This document shows positions 35,831 to 43,975 of a stretch of DNA of 52,897 nt, in pieces. A model generated the notes under the pieces. That model did no database searches and was not told where the DNA came from. It saw nothing but the letters and a program-made list of their open reading frames with translations. The translations under genes and the position numbers were made by a program. The DNA is from Polaromonas sp. GTDB taxonomy: Bacteria > Pseudomonadota > Gammaproteobacteria > Burkholderiales > Burkholderiaceae. The DNA is taken from the NCBI GenBank assembly GCA_013823505.1, contig PNMH01000021.1, forward strand, positions 1-52,897, in the 5' to 3' direction. Every line of letters begins with the position of its first letter. Within the stretch, counting starts at the first letter, position 1.

Positions 35831-36469
35831 ATGCCGCCACCCCGATCGGGCACCACCTGGGCAGGCGCGTTGGGCGCCGCTGCGCGCTGGGTGGGTGGCA
35901 CCAGAGCACCGGCCAGCGAACCACCAGACGACTGGGCCTTGTGGCGATCGGCCTGCGCGGGCGACGCAGCTTGCGCCACCCGGCTGGTGCGCAGGCTCAC
36001 GCCGCAGGCGCATGGCCTCGCCCTGCAACTGGTGGGGCGCCACGAAGACGCCGAAGACCTCGTGCAGGAATCGTTTCTCCGGCTTTGGGGCAGCAACCCC
36101 AGCGACACCCGTGGCGCCAGCTTGGCCACGTTCTTCAACACGATCGTCATCAACCGCTGCAAGAGCTGGCTCGTCAGGCGCCACGAGTTCAGCACCGAGC
36201 ACGAGGTGCTGATCGAGCTCGCGGATGCCGAGCAGGTGGCGCACAGCCCGCACGGCAGCGAGAGTGCCGAGCTGCCACCCCGCCAGCTTCAGGCCGCCAT
36301 GGCCCGGCTGCCCCCGCGCCAACGCATGGCCCTGGCCATGTGGGCTTATGCGGACGCCGACGTGGCCACCATCGCGCGGTCACTCCAGATCGACAGCAAT
36401 GCCGCGCACCAGCTGCTGCACCGTGCCAAAGCCACGCTGCGGCACATGATTCAGGAGACCCCGCCGTGA
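35831..36469 (+). CDS. ECF-type RNA polymerase sigma factor
   Basis: A 212-aa sigma-70 family protein. Region 2 reads LALQLVGRHEDAEDLVQESF and LRLWGSNPS, region 4 reads LPPRQRMALAMWAYADADVA and IARSLQIDSNAAHQLLHRAK. It has a polar N-terminal extension of about 45 residues. A GTG at 35825 is an alternative start. The stop overlaps the GTG of the next gene, a membrane protein that is a likely anti-sigma partner. Confidence 0.88.
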   Translation: MPPPRSGTTWAGALGAAARWVGGTRAPASEPPDDWALWRSACAGDAACATRLVRRLTPQAHGLALQLVGRHEDAEDLVQESFLRLWGSNPSDTRGASLATFFNTIVINRCKSWLVRRHEFSTEHEVLIELADAEQVAHSPHGSESAELPPRQLQAAMARLPPRQRMALAMWAYADADVATIARSLQIDSNAAHQLLHRAKATLRHMIQETPP

Positions 36470-36786
36470 ACACACCCGACAACACCCCCAACGATCAGGC
36501 GCTGCGCACGGCGATGCAGCGGTCCCTGGCCCAGTCACCGTCACAAGGACTCGATGGTCTGCAGGCCAAGGCACTGGCGCAGTGGCGCGAGCAAGCGCAC
36601 CACACTCCAGCAATGGCGCTTGGCACGTCGGCAGCGTGGCGCATGCACCCACGGGCATGGCTGGCGGGTGCCGCAGCGCTGGTGGCGGTCGCGCTGCTGC
36701 TGCAACCCGCCACCGCGCCAGACCCCGCACTGGACGAACTGCTGCAGCCCGATCTGCTCTCTCTCATCAGCCTGGGCGAGCTCTGA
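36466..36786 (+). CDS. Single-pass membrane protein, probable anti-sigma partner
   Basis: A 106-aa protein with GTG start inside the sigma stop codon. It has a soluble N-terminal part (LRTAMQRSLAQSPSQGLDGL), one membrane helix (AWLAGAAALVAVALLLQP, about residues 66-83) and a short acidic periplasmic end (LDELLQPDLLSLISLGEL). Position and topology are those of a small anti-sigma factor or sensor, but there is no zinc-finger HxxxCxxC motif. Role inferred from context. Confidence 0.65.
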   Translation: MNTPDNTPNDQALRTAMQRSLAQSPSQGLDGLQAKALAQWREQAHHTPAMALGTSAAWRMHPRAWLAGAAALVAVALLLQPATAPDPALDELLQPDLLSLISLGEL

Positions 36787-36940
36787 CGCAGCACGGCGTC
36801 TCAGGGTGCGACAGCGCACAGACGGCCCCCAAATCTCCTTTTAGAGTCACGACATTGGCGTTGGGGCTACCTGCCCTGCACCATGCGGTGACCTTGCAAT
36901 TCGTTGGGCCACGCGACTCAACCCATCCAAGGAACACCCC

Positions 36941-37258
36941 ATGAAAACACGTCAATTTTTCCCCGTCATGATGCTCGCCGTGGCCGCTTCGGTCCTGACC
37001 CTGGCCGGCTGCGGTTCGACCTCCACCCAGTCCAGCACTGGCCAGTACCTGGACGACACCGCCATCACCACCAAGGTGAAAGCTGCCATCTTCAATGACG
37101 CATCGTTGAAGTCGGCAGAGATCAACGTCGAGACCTTCAAAGGCGCCGTGCAGCTCAGCGGCTTTGTGAATTCGCAAGCCGACATCCAGCGCGCCGTGGC
37201 CGTGACGCAAGGTGTGGCCGGTGTGAAGTCGGTCAAGAACGACATGCGCATGAAGTGA
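36941..37258 (+). CDS. BON-domain lipoprotein (OsmY-like)
   Basis: A 105-aa product with a lipoprotein signal ending LTLAGCGS (Cys is the lipidation site). One BON domain follows: YLDDTAITTKVKAAIFNDAS, LKSAEINVETFKGAVQLSGF and VAGVKSVKNDMRMK. BON proteins bind phospholipid or other envelope parts and protect against osmotic shock. It opens a row of small envelope genes that probably share a stress regulon. Confidence 0.9.
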   Translation: MKTRQFFPVMMLAVAASVLTLAGCGSTSTQSSTGQYLDDTAITTKVKAAIFNDASLKSAEINVETFKGAVQLSGFVNSQADIQRAVAVTQGVAGVKSVKNDMRMK

Positions 37259-37301
37259 CCCGAGCCCTGAGCTCAATCTTTCAATCCATCAGGAGATCAC
37301 C

Positions 37302-37520
37302 ATGAAATCCATTGCAACGCGCTCGATGACGATCGCTGCTTCCATCGCCTTGCTGGCTGGCCTCACCGCCTGCAGCGGCATGTCGCGCCAGGACCAGAAC
37401 ACCGCCATTGGCGCGGGTGCGGGTGCTGTGGGCGGCGCTGTGTTGACCGGTGGCAGCACCATCGGCACCCTGGGTGGCGCCGCCATCGGTGGCGTCATCG
37501 GCAACCAGGTCGGCAAGTGA
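37302..37520 (+). CDS. Glycine-zipper lipoprotein
   Basis: A 72-aa product with a lipoprotein signal (LLAGLTACSG) and a glycine-zipper segment (IGAGAGAVGGAVLTGG, then IGTLGGAAIGGVIGNQVGK), the pattern of SlyB/OsmB-like outer-membrane lipoproteins. It lies 43 bp after the BON gene and is followed by a strong hairpin. Confidence 0.88.
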   Translation: MKSIATRSMTIAASIALLAGLTACSGMSRQDQNTAIGAGAGAVGGAVLTGGSTIGTLGGAAIGGVIGNQVGK

Positions 37521-37524
37521 TCGC

Positions 37525-37542
37525 GGCCGGCTTCGGCCGGCC
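37525..37542 (+). terminator. GC-rich hairpin with TTCG loop
   Basis: A perfect 7-bp stem GGCCGGC/GCCGGCC closed by a TTCG tetraloop, 5 bp after the glycine-zipper gene. There is no strong T-run, so it may be a leaky terminator or an mRNA-stabilising end. Confidence 0.55.
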
Positions 37543-37577
37543 TGCTGTTCACCTTGTTCACCTTCACGAAAGACGCC

Positions 37578-37955
37578 ATGAGCACACTTGACAAAACTGT
37601 CGGAGACGAAGTCTCCAACCTCGCACACACCGCAGAGCGCGCTGCCAACACAGCGCGCAACGGCATCGGCCAAGGCCTGCATGACATGTCCAACGGACTG
37701 GAGCATGCGCGCTCGGAAACCGGCAACGCCCTGCGCCAGCTCGCGTCCGAATCGGACGCATTGCTGCACCGTGGACTGGACAAAGTGCGCGACGCTTCGG
37801 GTCAGCTGCGCGAGAAATCGCTGCACGCCAGAGACGCTGCATCCACCTACATCCAGCACGAACCCATGAAGTCGGTGCTCATGGCTGCGGCCGTGGGCGC
37901 TGGTCTGATGGCGTTGGTGGCGCTCTTCAGCCGCAACGGCCACAACGGCCGCTGA
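37578..37955 (+). CDS. DUF883/ElaB/YqjD-type membrane-anchored protein
   Basis: The 125-aa product (start MSTLDKTVGDEVSN) is a long amphipathic helix with many Ala, Glu and Arg (AERAANTARNGIGQGLHDMS, LDKVRDASGQLREKSLHARD) followed by HEPMKSVLMAAAVGAGLMAL, the C-terminal membrane helix of the family. Such proteins bind ribosomes at the inner membrane in stationary phase. It is the first gene of a yqjD-yqjE-yqjK-like row. Confidence 0.88.
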   Translation: MSTLDKTVGDEVSNLAHTAERAANTARNGIGQGLHDMSNGLEHARSETGNALRQLASESDALLHRGLDKVRDASGQLREKSLHARDAASTYIQHEPMKSVLMAAAVGAGLMALVALFSRNGHNGR

Positions 37956-37972
37956 TCGCGGTCGCAGCTCCC

Positions 37973-38356
37973 ATGCTCCACCCCGTGTTCCGCCTGGCGG
38001 CGTCACAACCGCAGCTGTTGGCAGAGCACGCGGCGGGCTACGCCGGTCTGCTGGCCGAAGAATTGACCAGCACCGGCGCGCACATCAAAAAACGCATTGC
38101 CCTGCAAATCGTCGGGCTCCTGAGCCTGATGGTCGCCTGCATTCTGAGCGGGGTTGCGGTGCTGTTGTGGGCATCCTTGCCCCCAGCTTCCATGCAGCAG
38201 CCCTGGTTGCTATGGTTCACACCGCTGGTGCCCGCATTGACAGGTGCCTTGGCTCTGCTGGCGGCCCAGAACCACAAGGCCCCGCCCGCATTTGCCCACC
38301 TGCGCGAGCAGTTTGCGCAAGACGCTTCTCTGCTGCGCCGGACGACCGCGCCATGA
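37973..38356 (+). CDS. DUF1469/YqjE-type membrane protein (phage-holin-like family)
   Basis: A 127-aa protein with LLAEHAAGYAGLLAEELTST, two membrane helices (ALQIVGLLSLMVACILSGVA and PLVPALTGALALLAA) and a C-terminal soluble end. This matches the DUF1469/YqjE layout, which follows yqjD in many proteobacteria. Its stop overlaps the next start by 4 bp. Confidence 0.85.
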   Translation: MLHPVFRLAASQPQLLAEHAAGYAGLLAEELTSTGAHIKKRIALQIVGLLSLMVACILSGVAVLLWASLPPASMQQPWLLWFTPLVPALTGALALLAAQNHKAPPAFAHLREQFAQDASLLRRTTAP

Positions 38357-38730
38357 ACCCACCTGAAACCGCCCAGCAGCGACTCGCGCGCAGCCGCGCC
38401 CAGGTGGTGCAATGGCTTGAGGAGGACCAGATGCGTCGCGACACCTTCGCGCACAGCGGTCTGGGTCAGCTCACAGCCTTGCCTTGGTTGCGCCGCATTG
38501 GCGACCATCCGCTGGCGAGTCTGGCGCTGGGCGCAGTGACGAAGTGGTGGATGAAGCCGCGGACAACGCGCTCACCTGCAACCGGTGTGCTGGCAATCGG
38601 CACCGGCCTTGGGCTGCTGCGCCGCCGGCCGGTTTTGACACTGGCCACGGTGGCAGTGATCGGTGCTGTGACCTGGTGGACGCAGTTCCGCAAACGCCCG
38701 CCCGCCCCAACCACCACCCCATTGAAGTAA
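38353..38730 (+). CDS. YqjK-like membrane protein
   Basis: A 125-aa protein with a charged N-terminus (ARSRAQVVQWLEEDQMRRDT), one hydrophobic segment around HPLASLALGAVTKWWM and two more near the C-terminus (ATGVLAIGTGLGLL and TLATVAVIGAVTWW). It overlaps the yqjE-like gene by 4 bp, so it takes the yqjK place. Sequence identity to YqjK is weak. Confidence 0.7.
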   Translation: MNPPETAQQRLARSRAQVVQWLEEDQMRRDTFAHSGLGQLTALPWLRRIGDHPLASLALGAVTKWWMKPRTTRSPATGVLAIGTGLGLLRRRPVLTLATVAVIGAVTWWTQFRKRPPAPTTTPLK

Positions 38731-38739
38731 GGAAACCCC

Positions 38740-38889
38740 ATGCTCTACACCATCGCCGTCGTTCTGCTCGTCCTCTGGCTGCTCGGCCTGGTCACCTCCA
38801 CCACCCTCGGCGGCTTCGTTCACGTGCTGCTGGTGATTGCCGTGGTCATGGTGCTGTTGCGCCTGATCAGCGGACGCAAACCGTTCTGA
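38740..38889 (+). CDS. Lmo0937-type small membrane protein
   Basis: A 49-aa hydrophobic protein with two helices: MLYTIAVVLLVLWLLGLV, then a turn, then VHVLLVIAVVMVLLRLISG. It matches the short Lmo0937 family of stress-linked membrane proteins. GGAA stands 6 bp before the ATG. It ends the row of small envelope genes. Confidence 0.8.
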   Translation: MLYTIAVVLLVLWLLGLVTSTTLGGFVHVLLVIAVVMVLLRLISGRKPF

Positions 38890-38901
38890 CCCACCGCGGG
38901 C

Positions 38902-39264
38902 TCAACCGCCCGCGCGTTTGACGGGGTGGCCCAGTGCCTTGAGCGCGGCCATCACCTTCTCGACGTGATCGCCCTGGATCTCGATCACGCCGTCTTTCAC
39001 GGTGCCGCCTGAGCCACAGGCCGCCTTGAGCTGCTTGCCCAGCGCAGCCAGATCCGCGGCATTCAAGGCAACCCCCTTCACCAGGGTCACGGCCTTCCCC
39101 CCCCGCCCCTTTGTTTCCCGCGACACGCGCACCACGCCATCACCGGCTGATGCTGCCGCGTTCTGTCCGCACACACATTGCGCCACCGGCTGGCGACACG
39201 CCGGGCACATGCGACCCGCGTCGGTGGAATACACCAGGCCACCCGTGAAAAGCTTGTTTTTCAT
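38902..39264 (-). CDS. yciH: SUI1/YciH translation-initiation-like factor
   Basis: A 120-aa protein with an N-terminal Cys-rich knuckle (MCPACRQPVAQCVCGQN) and the SUI1/eIF1 core (VRVSRETKGRGGKAVTLVKG, LKAACGSGGTVKDGVIEIQG and VEKVMAALKALGHPVK). Bacterial YciH influences start-codon choice under stress. The ATG at 39264 (MKNKLFTGGLVYST) is chosen over upstream starts. Confidence 0.92.
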   Translation of the reverse strand: MKNKLFTGGLVYSTDAGRMCPACRQPVAQCVCGQNAAASAGDGVVRVSRETKGRGGKAVTLVKGVALNAADLAALGKQLKAACGSGGTVKDGVIEIQGDHVEKVMAALKALGHPVKRAGG

Positions 39265-39338
39265 GGGGCTGGATCGTAGCGTGCCCAGCCCATTCGGGCG
39301 CGCACCACCGGTACACTGGGCCGAACCATTCCAACGCC

Positions 39339-40592
39339 ATGCCATTCCAAGCCTTGGGCCTTGTGCCCACCCTCGCCCACGCCGCCGCCGAACTCGGCTT
39401 CACCACCCCCACGCCCATCCAGGCCGCGGCCGTTCCGGCAGCGCTCAACGGGGGTGACGTGCTCGCCACGGCCCAGACCGGCTCCGGCAAGACCGCTGCC
39501 TACGTGCTGCCGCTGCTGCAGCGCCTCATGGCGAGCCCCAGCCACACGCCCCGGCGCGTGCGAGCACTGGTGCTGGTGCCCACGCGCGAGCTCGCGGCAC
39601 AGGTGGGCGAAGTCGTGCGCAGCCTGGCACAACACCTGCCCACCCCAACCAAAACCGCCGTGGTGTTCGGCGGGGTCTCCATCAATCCCCAAATGCTGGC
39701 CCTGCGGGGCGGCGCGGACGTGGTGGTGGCCACGCCAGGGCGCTTGCTAGATCTGGTCGAGCACAACGCGCTGAAGCTCTCCAGTGTTGAACTGCTGGTG
39801 CTTGACGAAGCCGACCGGCTGCTCGACCTCGGCTTCGCCGATGAACTGGCCCGCGTGCTGGCGCTGCTGCCCGCCGTGCGCCAGAACCTGTTTTTTTCGG
39901 CCACCTTCCCTCCCGCTGTGCAGGAACTGGCCAACACCCTGCTTCGCGATCCGCAGCGCGTCGACGTGCCCAGCGCCGAAGTGCAAGAGGCGGTGGTTGT
40001 GCAGCAGGCTTACCTGGTGGACACCACACGCCGCACACAGCTGCTGCGGCAGCTCATCAAGACACAAGGCTGGCAACGTGTGCTGGTGTTCGTGTCTACG
40101 CAGTACCTGGCCGAACGCGTGGCCTCCAAACTGCACCAGGGCGACCTCTACGCCACCTCGTTCCATGGCGGCCTGAGCCAGGGTGCGCGCAAACAGGCGC
40201 TCGACGAATTCAAGGAAAAACGCTGGGACGTGGTGGTGACCACCGACCTGGCCGCGCGCGGCATTGACATCAACGAGCTGCCGGTGGTGGTGAACTACGA
40301 CCTGCCGCGCTCGGCGGTGGACTATGTGCACCGCATCGGGCGCACCGGCCGCGCCGGCGCCAGCGGCCTGGCCGTGAGCTTCGTGACCCCGGCCTCCGAG
40401 GCGCACTGGCACCTGATTGAAAAACGCCAGGGCCTGAGCCTGCCCCTGGAAGTGGTGCCCGGTCTGGAGCCCACCGAGGTGGCGCCGGTGAGCGAAGCCG
40501 GTGGTGGCGTGAAAGGCAAGCGCCCGAGCAAGAAAGACAAGCTGCGCGCCGCAGCCGCGCTGAACGCTTCATCGGATCCATCGAGTTCCTGA
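39339..40592 (+). CDS. DEAD-box RNA helicase, RhlE-like
   Basis: The 417-aa helicase has the Q motif (GFTTPTPIQAAAVPAALNG), P-loop ATAQTGSGKTAAY, VLDEADRLLDLGF, FFSATFPP, TTDLAARGIDI and HRIGRTGRAG, all the core motifs. The C-terminal extension is short and basic (GKRPSKKDKLRAAAA). RhlE-type enzymes help ribosome assembly and RNA decay. It is transcribed away from yciH and converges with a sigma gene. Confidence 0.92.
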   Translation: MPFQALGLVPTLAHAAAELGFTTPTPIQAAAVPAALNGGDVLATAQTGSGKTAAYVLPLLQRLMASPSHTPRRVRALVLVPTRELAAQVGEVVRSLAQHLPTPTKTAVVFGGVSINPQMLALRGGADVVVATPGRLLDLVEHNALKLSSVELLVLDEADRLLDLGFADELARVLALLPAVRQNLFFSATFPPAVQELANTLLRDPQRVDVPSAEVQEAVVVQQAYLVDTTRRTQLLRQLIKTQGWQRVLVFVSTQYLAERVASKLHQGDLYATSFHGGLSQGARKQALDEFKEKRWDVVVTTDLAARGIDINELPVVVNYDLPRSAVDYVHRIGRTGRAGASGLAVSFVTPASEAHWHLIEKRQGLSLPLEVVPGLEPTEVAPVSEAGGGVKGKRPSKKDKLRAAAALNASSDPSSS

Positions 40593-40613
40593 CGCGCGTA
40601 TCGACTCGTCCGA

Positions 40614-41234
40614 TCAGATCCGGCTCTCGCGAAGCGTGGCCCGGGCACGCGCCACGCGGTGTTTGACGGCGGCCACACTCACACCCATGGTGGTCGCCGC
40701 CTCTTCGTACGACAAGCCATCCACCCCGACCAGCCACAGCGCCTCGGTCTGGTTCTTCGGCAAACCGTCGAGGCCTTCCTGAAGGCGCTTCACGCGCTCA
40801 CGCTGCGCGAGGTGCTCGAAGGGGTCGGGCGCGTTGCAAGGGGCCGCGTCCACCGCGTCACCCAGCCCGAACTGCACCGGCCCCGCCGGGCGAGACACGT
40901 GGTTGCGCGCCAGGTTCTGCGCAATCCCGAACACCCAGGTCGACACCTCGGCCTCGCCACGAAATGTGGGCCAGCCCACCACCGCCTGCAGCAACGCCTG
41001 CTGCACCAGGTCGTCCACATCGCTGGAGACTGGAATGCGCCTTCGTAACGCATACCGCATGACGTCTGCATAACGCCGAACCAGTCTCCGCCAGTCTTCC
41101 TCCGACAAAGTTGGCCTTGGTGATACCGCCCTGTCAGCGGCCTCCTCTTCTTGCTTGGGCGGTCTGATGGTTGGGTCTTGGGTCTGGGACAAGCACATGC
41201 AAGCAGTTTGGTTTAACACCGAAGAACTTGACAT
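40614..41234 (-). CDS. ECF-type sigma factor facing the first chaperone/cargo module
   Basis: A sigma-70-like protein of about 206 aa. Region 2 reads YADVMRYALRRRIPVSSDVD, DLVQQALLQAVVGWPTFRGE and VSTWVFGIAQNLARNH. Region 4 reads LPKNQTEALWLVGVDGLSYE, then EAATTMGVSVAAVKHRVARA. Region 4 resembles that of the sigma gene at 45003 (LWLVGVDGLS against VWLMGVEGLS), so the two are probably paralogs. Starts at 41234 (SD-like GGGACGGG upstream) and 41198 are both possible. It is transcribed away from the chaperone gene at 41419 and may control it. No anti-sigma gene is nearby. Confidence 0.82.
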   Translation of the reverse strand: MSSSSVLNQTACMCLSQTQDPTIRPPKQEEEAADRAVSPRPTLSEEDWRRLVRRYADVMRYALRRRIPVSSDVDDLVQQALLQAVVGWPTFRGEAEVSTWVFGIAQNLARNHVSRPAGPVQFGLGDAVDAAPCNAPDPFEHLAQRERVKRLQEGLDGLPKNQTEALWLVGVDGLSYEEAATTMGVSVAAVKHRVARARATLRESRI

Positions 41235-41418
41235 CCCGTCCCGACGCGATGACTCGCCGTCATGTGCTCGGTGCGAACCCCTAGTGACCCACGGCACCGA
41301 GACAACGGACTTGGCGGCAGCACTTACGGGTTGCGACGGGAAAACGCCTGACGCATCTCTACGCAATCGTTGCCCCACTCGCCGTGGGACCTTTGTTCCT
41401 CATTTTGAAAGCACAGCC
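41235..41418. promoter_or_regulatory. Divergent promoter region of module 1
   Basis: About 184 bp separate the sigma gene from the chaperone gene. It holds CGGTGC...GGCACCG arms around a C/A-rich centre and GGGAAAACGCCTG (41338-41350), 69 bp before the chaperone ATG. A close copy of that word lies upstream of the second chaperone. Just left, at 41210-41220, is GGTTTAACACC, similar to GGTCAACACC in module 2. Promoter role inferred. Confidence 0.4.
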
Positions 41419-41880
41419 ATGAACCCCAAAGTCTTTGCCCAACTCTGTGCCGACGCCGGCAAGGCGCTCGGCCTGAAGGACGCTACCAACACACTCAGCA
41501 TGGGACAACCCATCACGATCAACAACGTGGAGATCGAGCTCATGATGAAGACCTCGTTCCCCGCGGGTGTTCAACTCATTCTGGAAGTGGGTGCACCCGA
41601 GCCCAAGGAACGAGAAGCGGTCTTTGAGGCCCTTCTTGCCCAGCAGATGCTCTGGATGGGCGATCTGAACGGACTGTTCTGCTACGACGCCAACCACGAC
41701 CGCGTGGTGTTCAGCGTAGGCATGCCCACCGACGACAAAACCAATGGCAACCAGCTCGCCAAAGCCATTCAGGGTTTTGCTGCGCTGGTGCTTGACTGGC
41801 GCAACAGCCTGCTCAAGGGCAAGCTCGATCCGGACTGGTTTCTCCAGGACGCCCAGCTCGACAAAATGGCCCACAGCTGA
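41419..41880 (+). CDS. CesT-family type III secretion chaperone (module 1)
   Basis: The 153-aa protein fits the small, acidic class I chaperone fold: an N-terminal helix (NPKVFAQLCADAGKALGL), strands around ITINNVEIELMMKTSFP and GVQLILEVGAPEP, an EALLAQQMLWMGDLNGLFC segment, then HDRVVFSVGMPTD and a C-terminal helix (QGFAALVLDWRNSLLKGKLD). The following large gene starts 10 bp later behind a strong AGGAGG site, which is the usual chaperone-effector pair. No secretion apparatus gene is in the window. Confidence 0.72.
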   Translation: MNPKVFAQLCADAGKALGLKDATNTLSMGQPITINNVEIELMMKTSFPAGVQLILEVGAPEPKEREAVFEALLAQQMLWMGDLNGLFCYDANHDRVVFSVGMPTDDKTNGNQLAKAIQGFAALVLDWRNSLLKGKLDPDWFLQDAQLDKMAHS

Positions 41881-41890
41881 GGAGGACGTC

Positions 41891-43975
41891 ATGGACATAC
41901 CAGATAGCCACGATGAGCAGGCTCCCGGTCACGAAGGCAGCGACTCAGCCGATGATGACTTGGCTTACTTCTACAAAATTTTTTACGACGATCACACACC
42001 CGAGCAACGGAGGGAAATCCCCCGGTTGCAACTCTCCCAGGTGGCGAACAGCGTGGCGCAACTCAGCCCGCGCAGTCGCTTGAGCCTGTCTTCGACAGTC
42101 CGTGATACGCCGCCGGGCTCGAAATCGCCGAAATCGCCCCATATCGTCATTGACATGGTGCCCACACCGCACGATCCGCAGGGTATGGCGGACGACGGCG
42201 CGGCCTGGGTGACCAAGCTGATGGTGCAGATGCAGGCCATGTCCGAGTTGTCCCAGGCGGAAGCACAAGACCTGCTGGAAAAGGTACCAAGCCTCACGGG
42301 GGCCGCTGCACACGCAAAGCAGGACACGCTGGACCACGCGAAGGATTTGCGCAATCGACGCATGCGCACCAGCCTGTATTCGGCGATGGTGATGTACTGG
42401 CTCACCTTTGGCCTGGGAAAAGTGGTGGGCAACGTCTACGGCGCCGCCATGGTGGCCAGCGGCATGCCTGCCGCCGCGGTGTACGCCCCCTTGTTCACCA
42501 TGCTCGGCGTTCCATTCATGCAGGTGATCTTCGGTGAGCCCTACGGTGGCGCATGGCGCAGCGCCGGCGTGAGCTATGGCTCACCCGATCAGGCGGCCTA
42601 CATCAACTACCAGACGGCGCACGCGCTCTACGTCCGCGCCTGGATCGAAGGGAATACCAGCGACCAGGAAAAGTACCGCAAGGTCATGAACAAGATTGTT
42701 GATGGTCTGATCGACCGCGAACACCAACGCAAGCCGGACGGATCACCGCGCATTCCGCCGTGGCTGCGTTCGAACGCGAGCAAGCCCGATCGACACGACG
42801 ACGGAACCGCCAAGCCGGGCCACGTCGATCCTTCCAGGGCCGTGGTCGGCGCGGCACGCTCACGGTCCTTCTTCACCGATGAAGTTCCAGTGCACACCTT
42901 TACTGTGCTCAACGGCCTGTCCGGCGCGGCCAACTTGTTCTGGAAACTGGGGATGAGCAGCGCACTGACGCGCGTGCCCGACATGGTGGCCCATACCTTG
43001 ATGGGATCCATTGCCATGATTTCCATGTTCGAACTGCAAAACTCGTGGCGGGCGAATTACCAGGGCGTCGACCTCGCGGACGGCGGGCATCCGGCCGTTC
43101 TGGGTGCTCAAAAGGAGGCTGCGCGCTTGACTTTTGAACTCTGGAAGGAGCGCTGCACCAAAGCGCTGGTTGTGATCCGGAAGATCGATGACATGCTCCA
43201 TCAGTTGGAGATTTATCGCGAACATCACACATCGGAGGACAAGAACTGGGAGGACTTGCGCAGCTACGAAGCCACACTTGTTGCGGCCAAGGGTCAGCTG
43301 CGTAAATCGCTCAAAGACATGCTGAACGCCTCCCGTCGAGCCCAGAAGGAACTCGCGAAGCTCTCGTCCCGCAACAAACGGGCCAACGAGGCGGCCAAGC
43401 GCATCATGTCCTCCATGGTGGGCGAAAGCCCGACTCCCGAGCCCTGGCTGGACGGCGCACCCATGACCATCCGCAGCATCAGCCGCGTGCTGGGATACAT
43501 GACCGTGCTCTCGACCTCGACAGCCCAGGCCATATTGCTGGGCATGTCATTGGTTGAATACGCAGAGCGACAGGAGAACGCTGCGGCGCTGGCGACGGCG
43601 TACAACGCGACCCTCATCAGCGATCCGGTCAATGCCATTGGCCTCACGTCGGACCAGATGGCCGTTGCCACATTCACGGCCAGCACCGTCGCCCTCAACG
43701 CCATCATTGGCTGGACCTGCAAAACCCTGTACGGTTTGCCTTTGTGGGAGCACGGCATTCACGCCGTGGCTGGCATTGCAACCCGGGCCATCCAGGGAGC
43801 ACGCAACAGCCTTGGCCTGGCGCCGGACACCACGTTGCCGGCGCTGCTAGACACCGATCCGGCGAATCCCGTTGCCCCACACGATGGCCCCGCCTACACC
43901 CGGCGGGACGAGCACTCCAGCGATATCGAACTGCCACCACTGCGCAGCAGCAGCAGCAGCAGCAGCAGCGATTGA
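41891..43975 (+). CDS. Putative secreted cargo/effector with hydrophobic regions (module 1)
   Basis: I do not recognise this 694-aa protein. The first 100 residues are polar and Ser/Pro/Asp-rich, as in type III-secreted proteins. Hydrophobic, possibly membrane-inserting regions lie at about 160-215 (VMYWLTFGLGKVVGNVYGAA), 350-400 (LNGLSGAANLFWKLGMSSAL, MVAHTLMGSIAMISMFE) and 555-640. Between the last two is a long charged helical part (ERCTKALVVIRKIDDMLHQL, ASRRAQKELAKLSSRNKRAN) that could be coiled coil. It ends in eight Ser coded by a CAG repeat. The mix of hydrophobic hairpins and coiled coil recalls translocators or membrane-targeted effectors, but this is inference from the chaperone next door. 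Confidence 0.65.
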   Translation: MDIPDSHDEQAPGHEGSDSADDDLAYFYKIFYDDHTPEQRREIPRLQLSQVANSVAQLSPRSRLSLSSTVRDTPPGSKSPKSPHIVIDMVPTPHDPQGMADDGAAWVTKLMVQMQAMSELSQAEAQDLLEKVPSLTGAAAHAKQDTLDHAKDLRNRRMRTSLYSAMVMYWLTFGLGKVVGNVYGAAMVASGMPAAAVYAPLFTMLGVPFMQVIFGEPYGGAWRSAGVSYGSPDQAAYINYQTAHALYVRAWIEGNTSDQEKYRKVMNKIVDGLIDREHQRKPDGSPRIPPWLRSNASKPDRHDDGTAKPGHVDPSRAVVGAARSRSFFTDEVPVHTFTVLNGLSGAANLFWKLGMSSALTRVPDMVAHTLMGSIAMISMFELQNSWRANYQGVDLADGGHPAVLGAQKEAARLTFELWKERCTKALVVIRKIDDMLHQLEIYREHHTSEDKNWEDLRSYEATLVAAKGQLRKSLKDMLNASRRAQKELAKLSSRNKRANEAAKRIMSSMVGESPTPEPWLDGAPMTIRSISRVLGYMTVLSTSTAQAILLGMSLVEYAERQENAAALATAYNATLISDPVNAIGLTSDQMAVATFTASTVALNAIIGWTCKTLYGLPLWEHGIHAVAGIATRAIQGARNSLGLAPDTTLPALLDTDPANPVAPHDGPAYTRRDEHSSDIELPPLRSSSSSSSSD
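43945..43968 (+). repeat. Triplet repeat (CAG)8 coding a poly-Ser tail
   Basis: Eight CAG triplets, read as AGC in the gene's frame, give eight Ser residues three codons before the stop. Slippage would change the tail length without a frameshift. Confidence 0.9.

Noticed and set aside
34807..36195. A 462-codon minus-strand gene through DUF3106 and the sigma gene
   Set aside because: Only its last 120 codons, from the ATG at 35169 with a signal peptide, look real. The rest is antisense to two recognised genes.
37581..38730. Prophage holin/lysis cassette because of the DUF1469 'phage holin' label
   Set aside because: The order matches the host yqjD-yqjE-yqjK row and there are no phage genes around.
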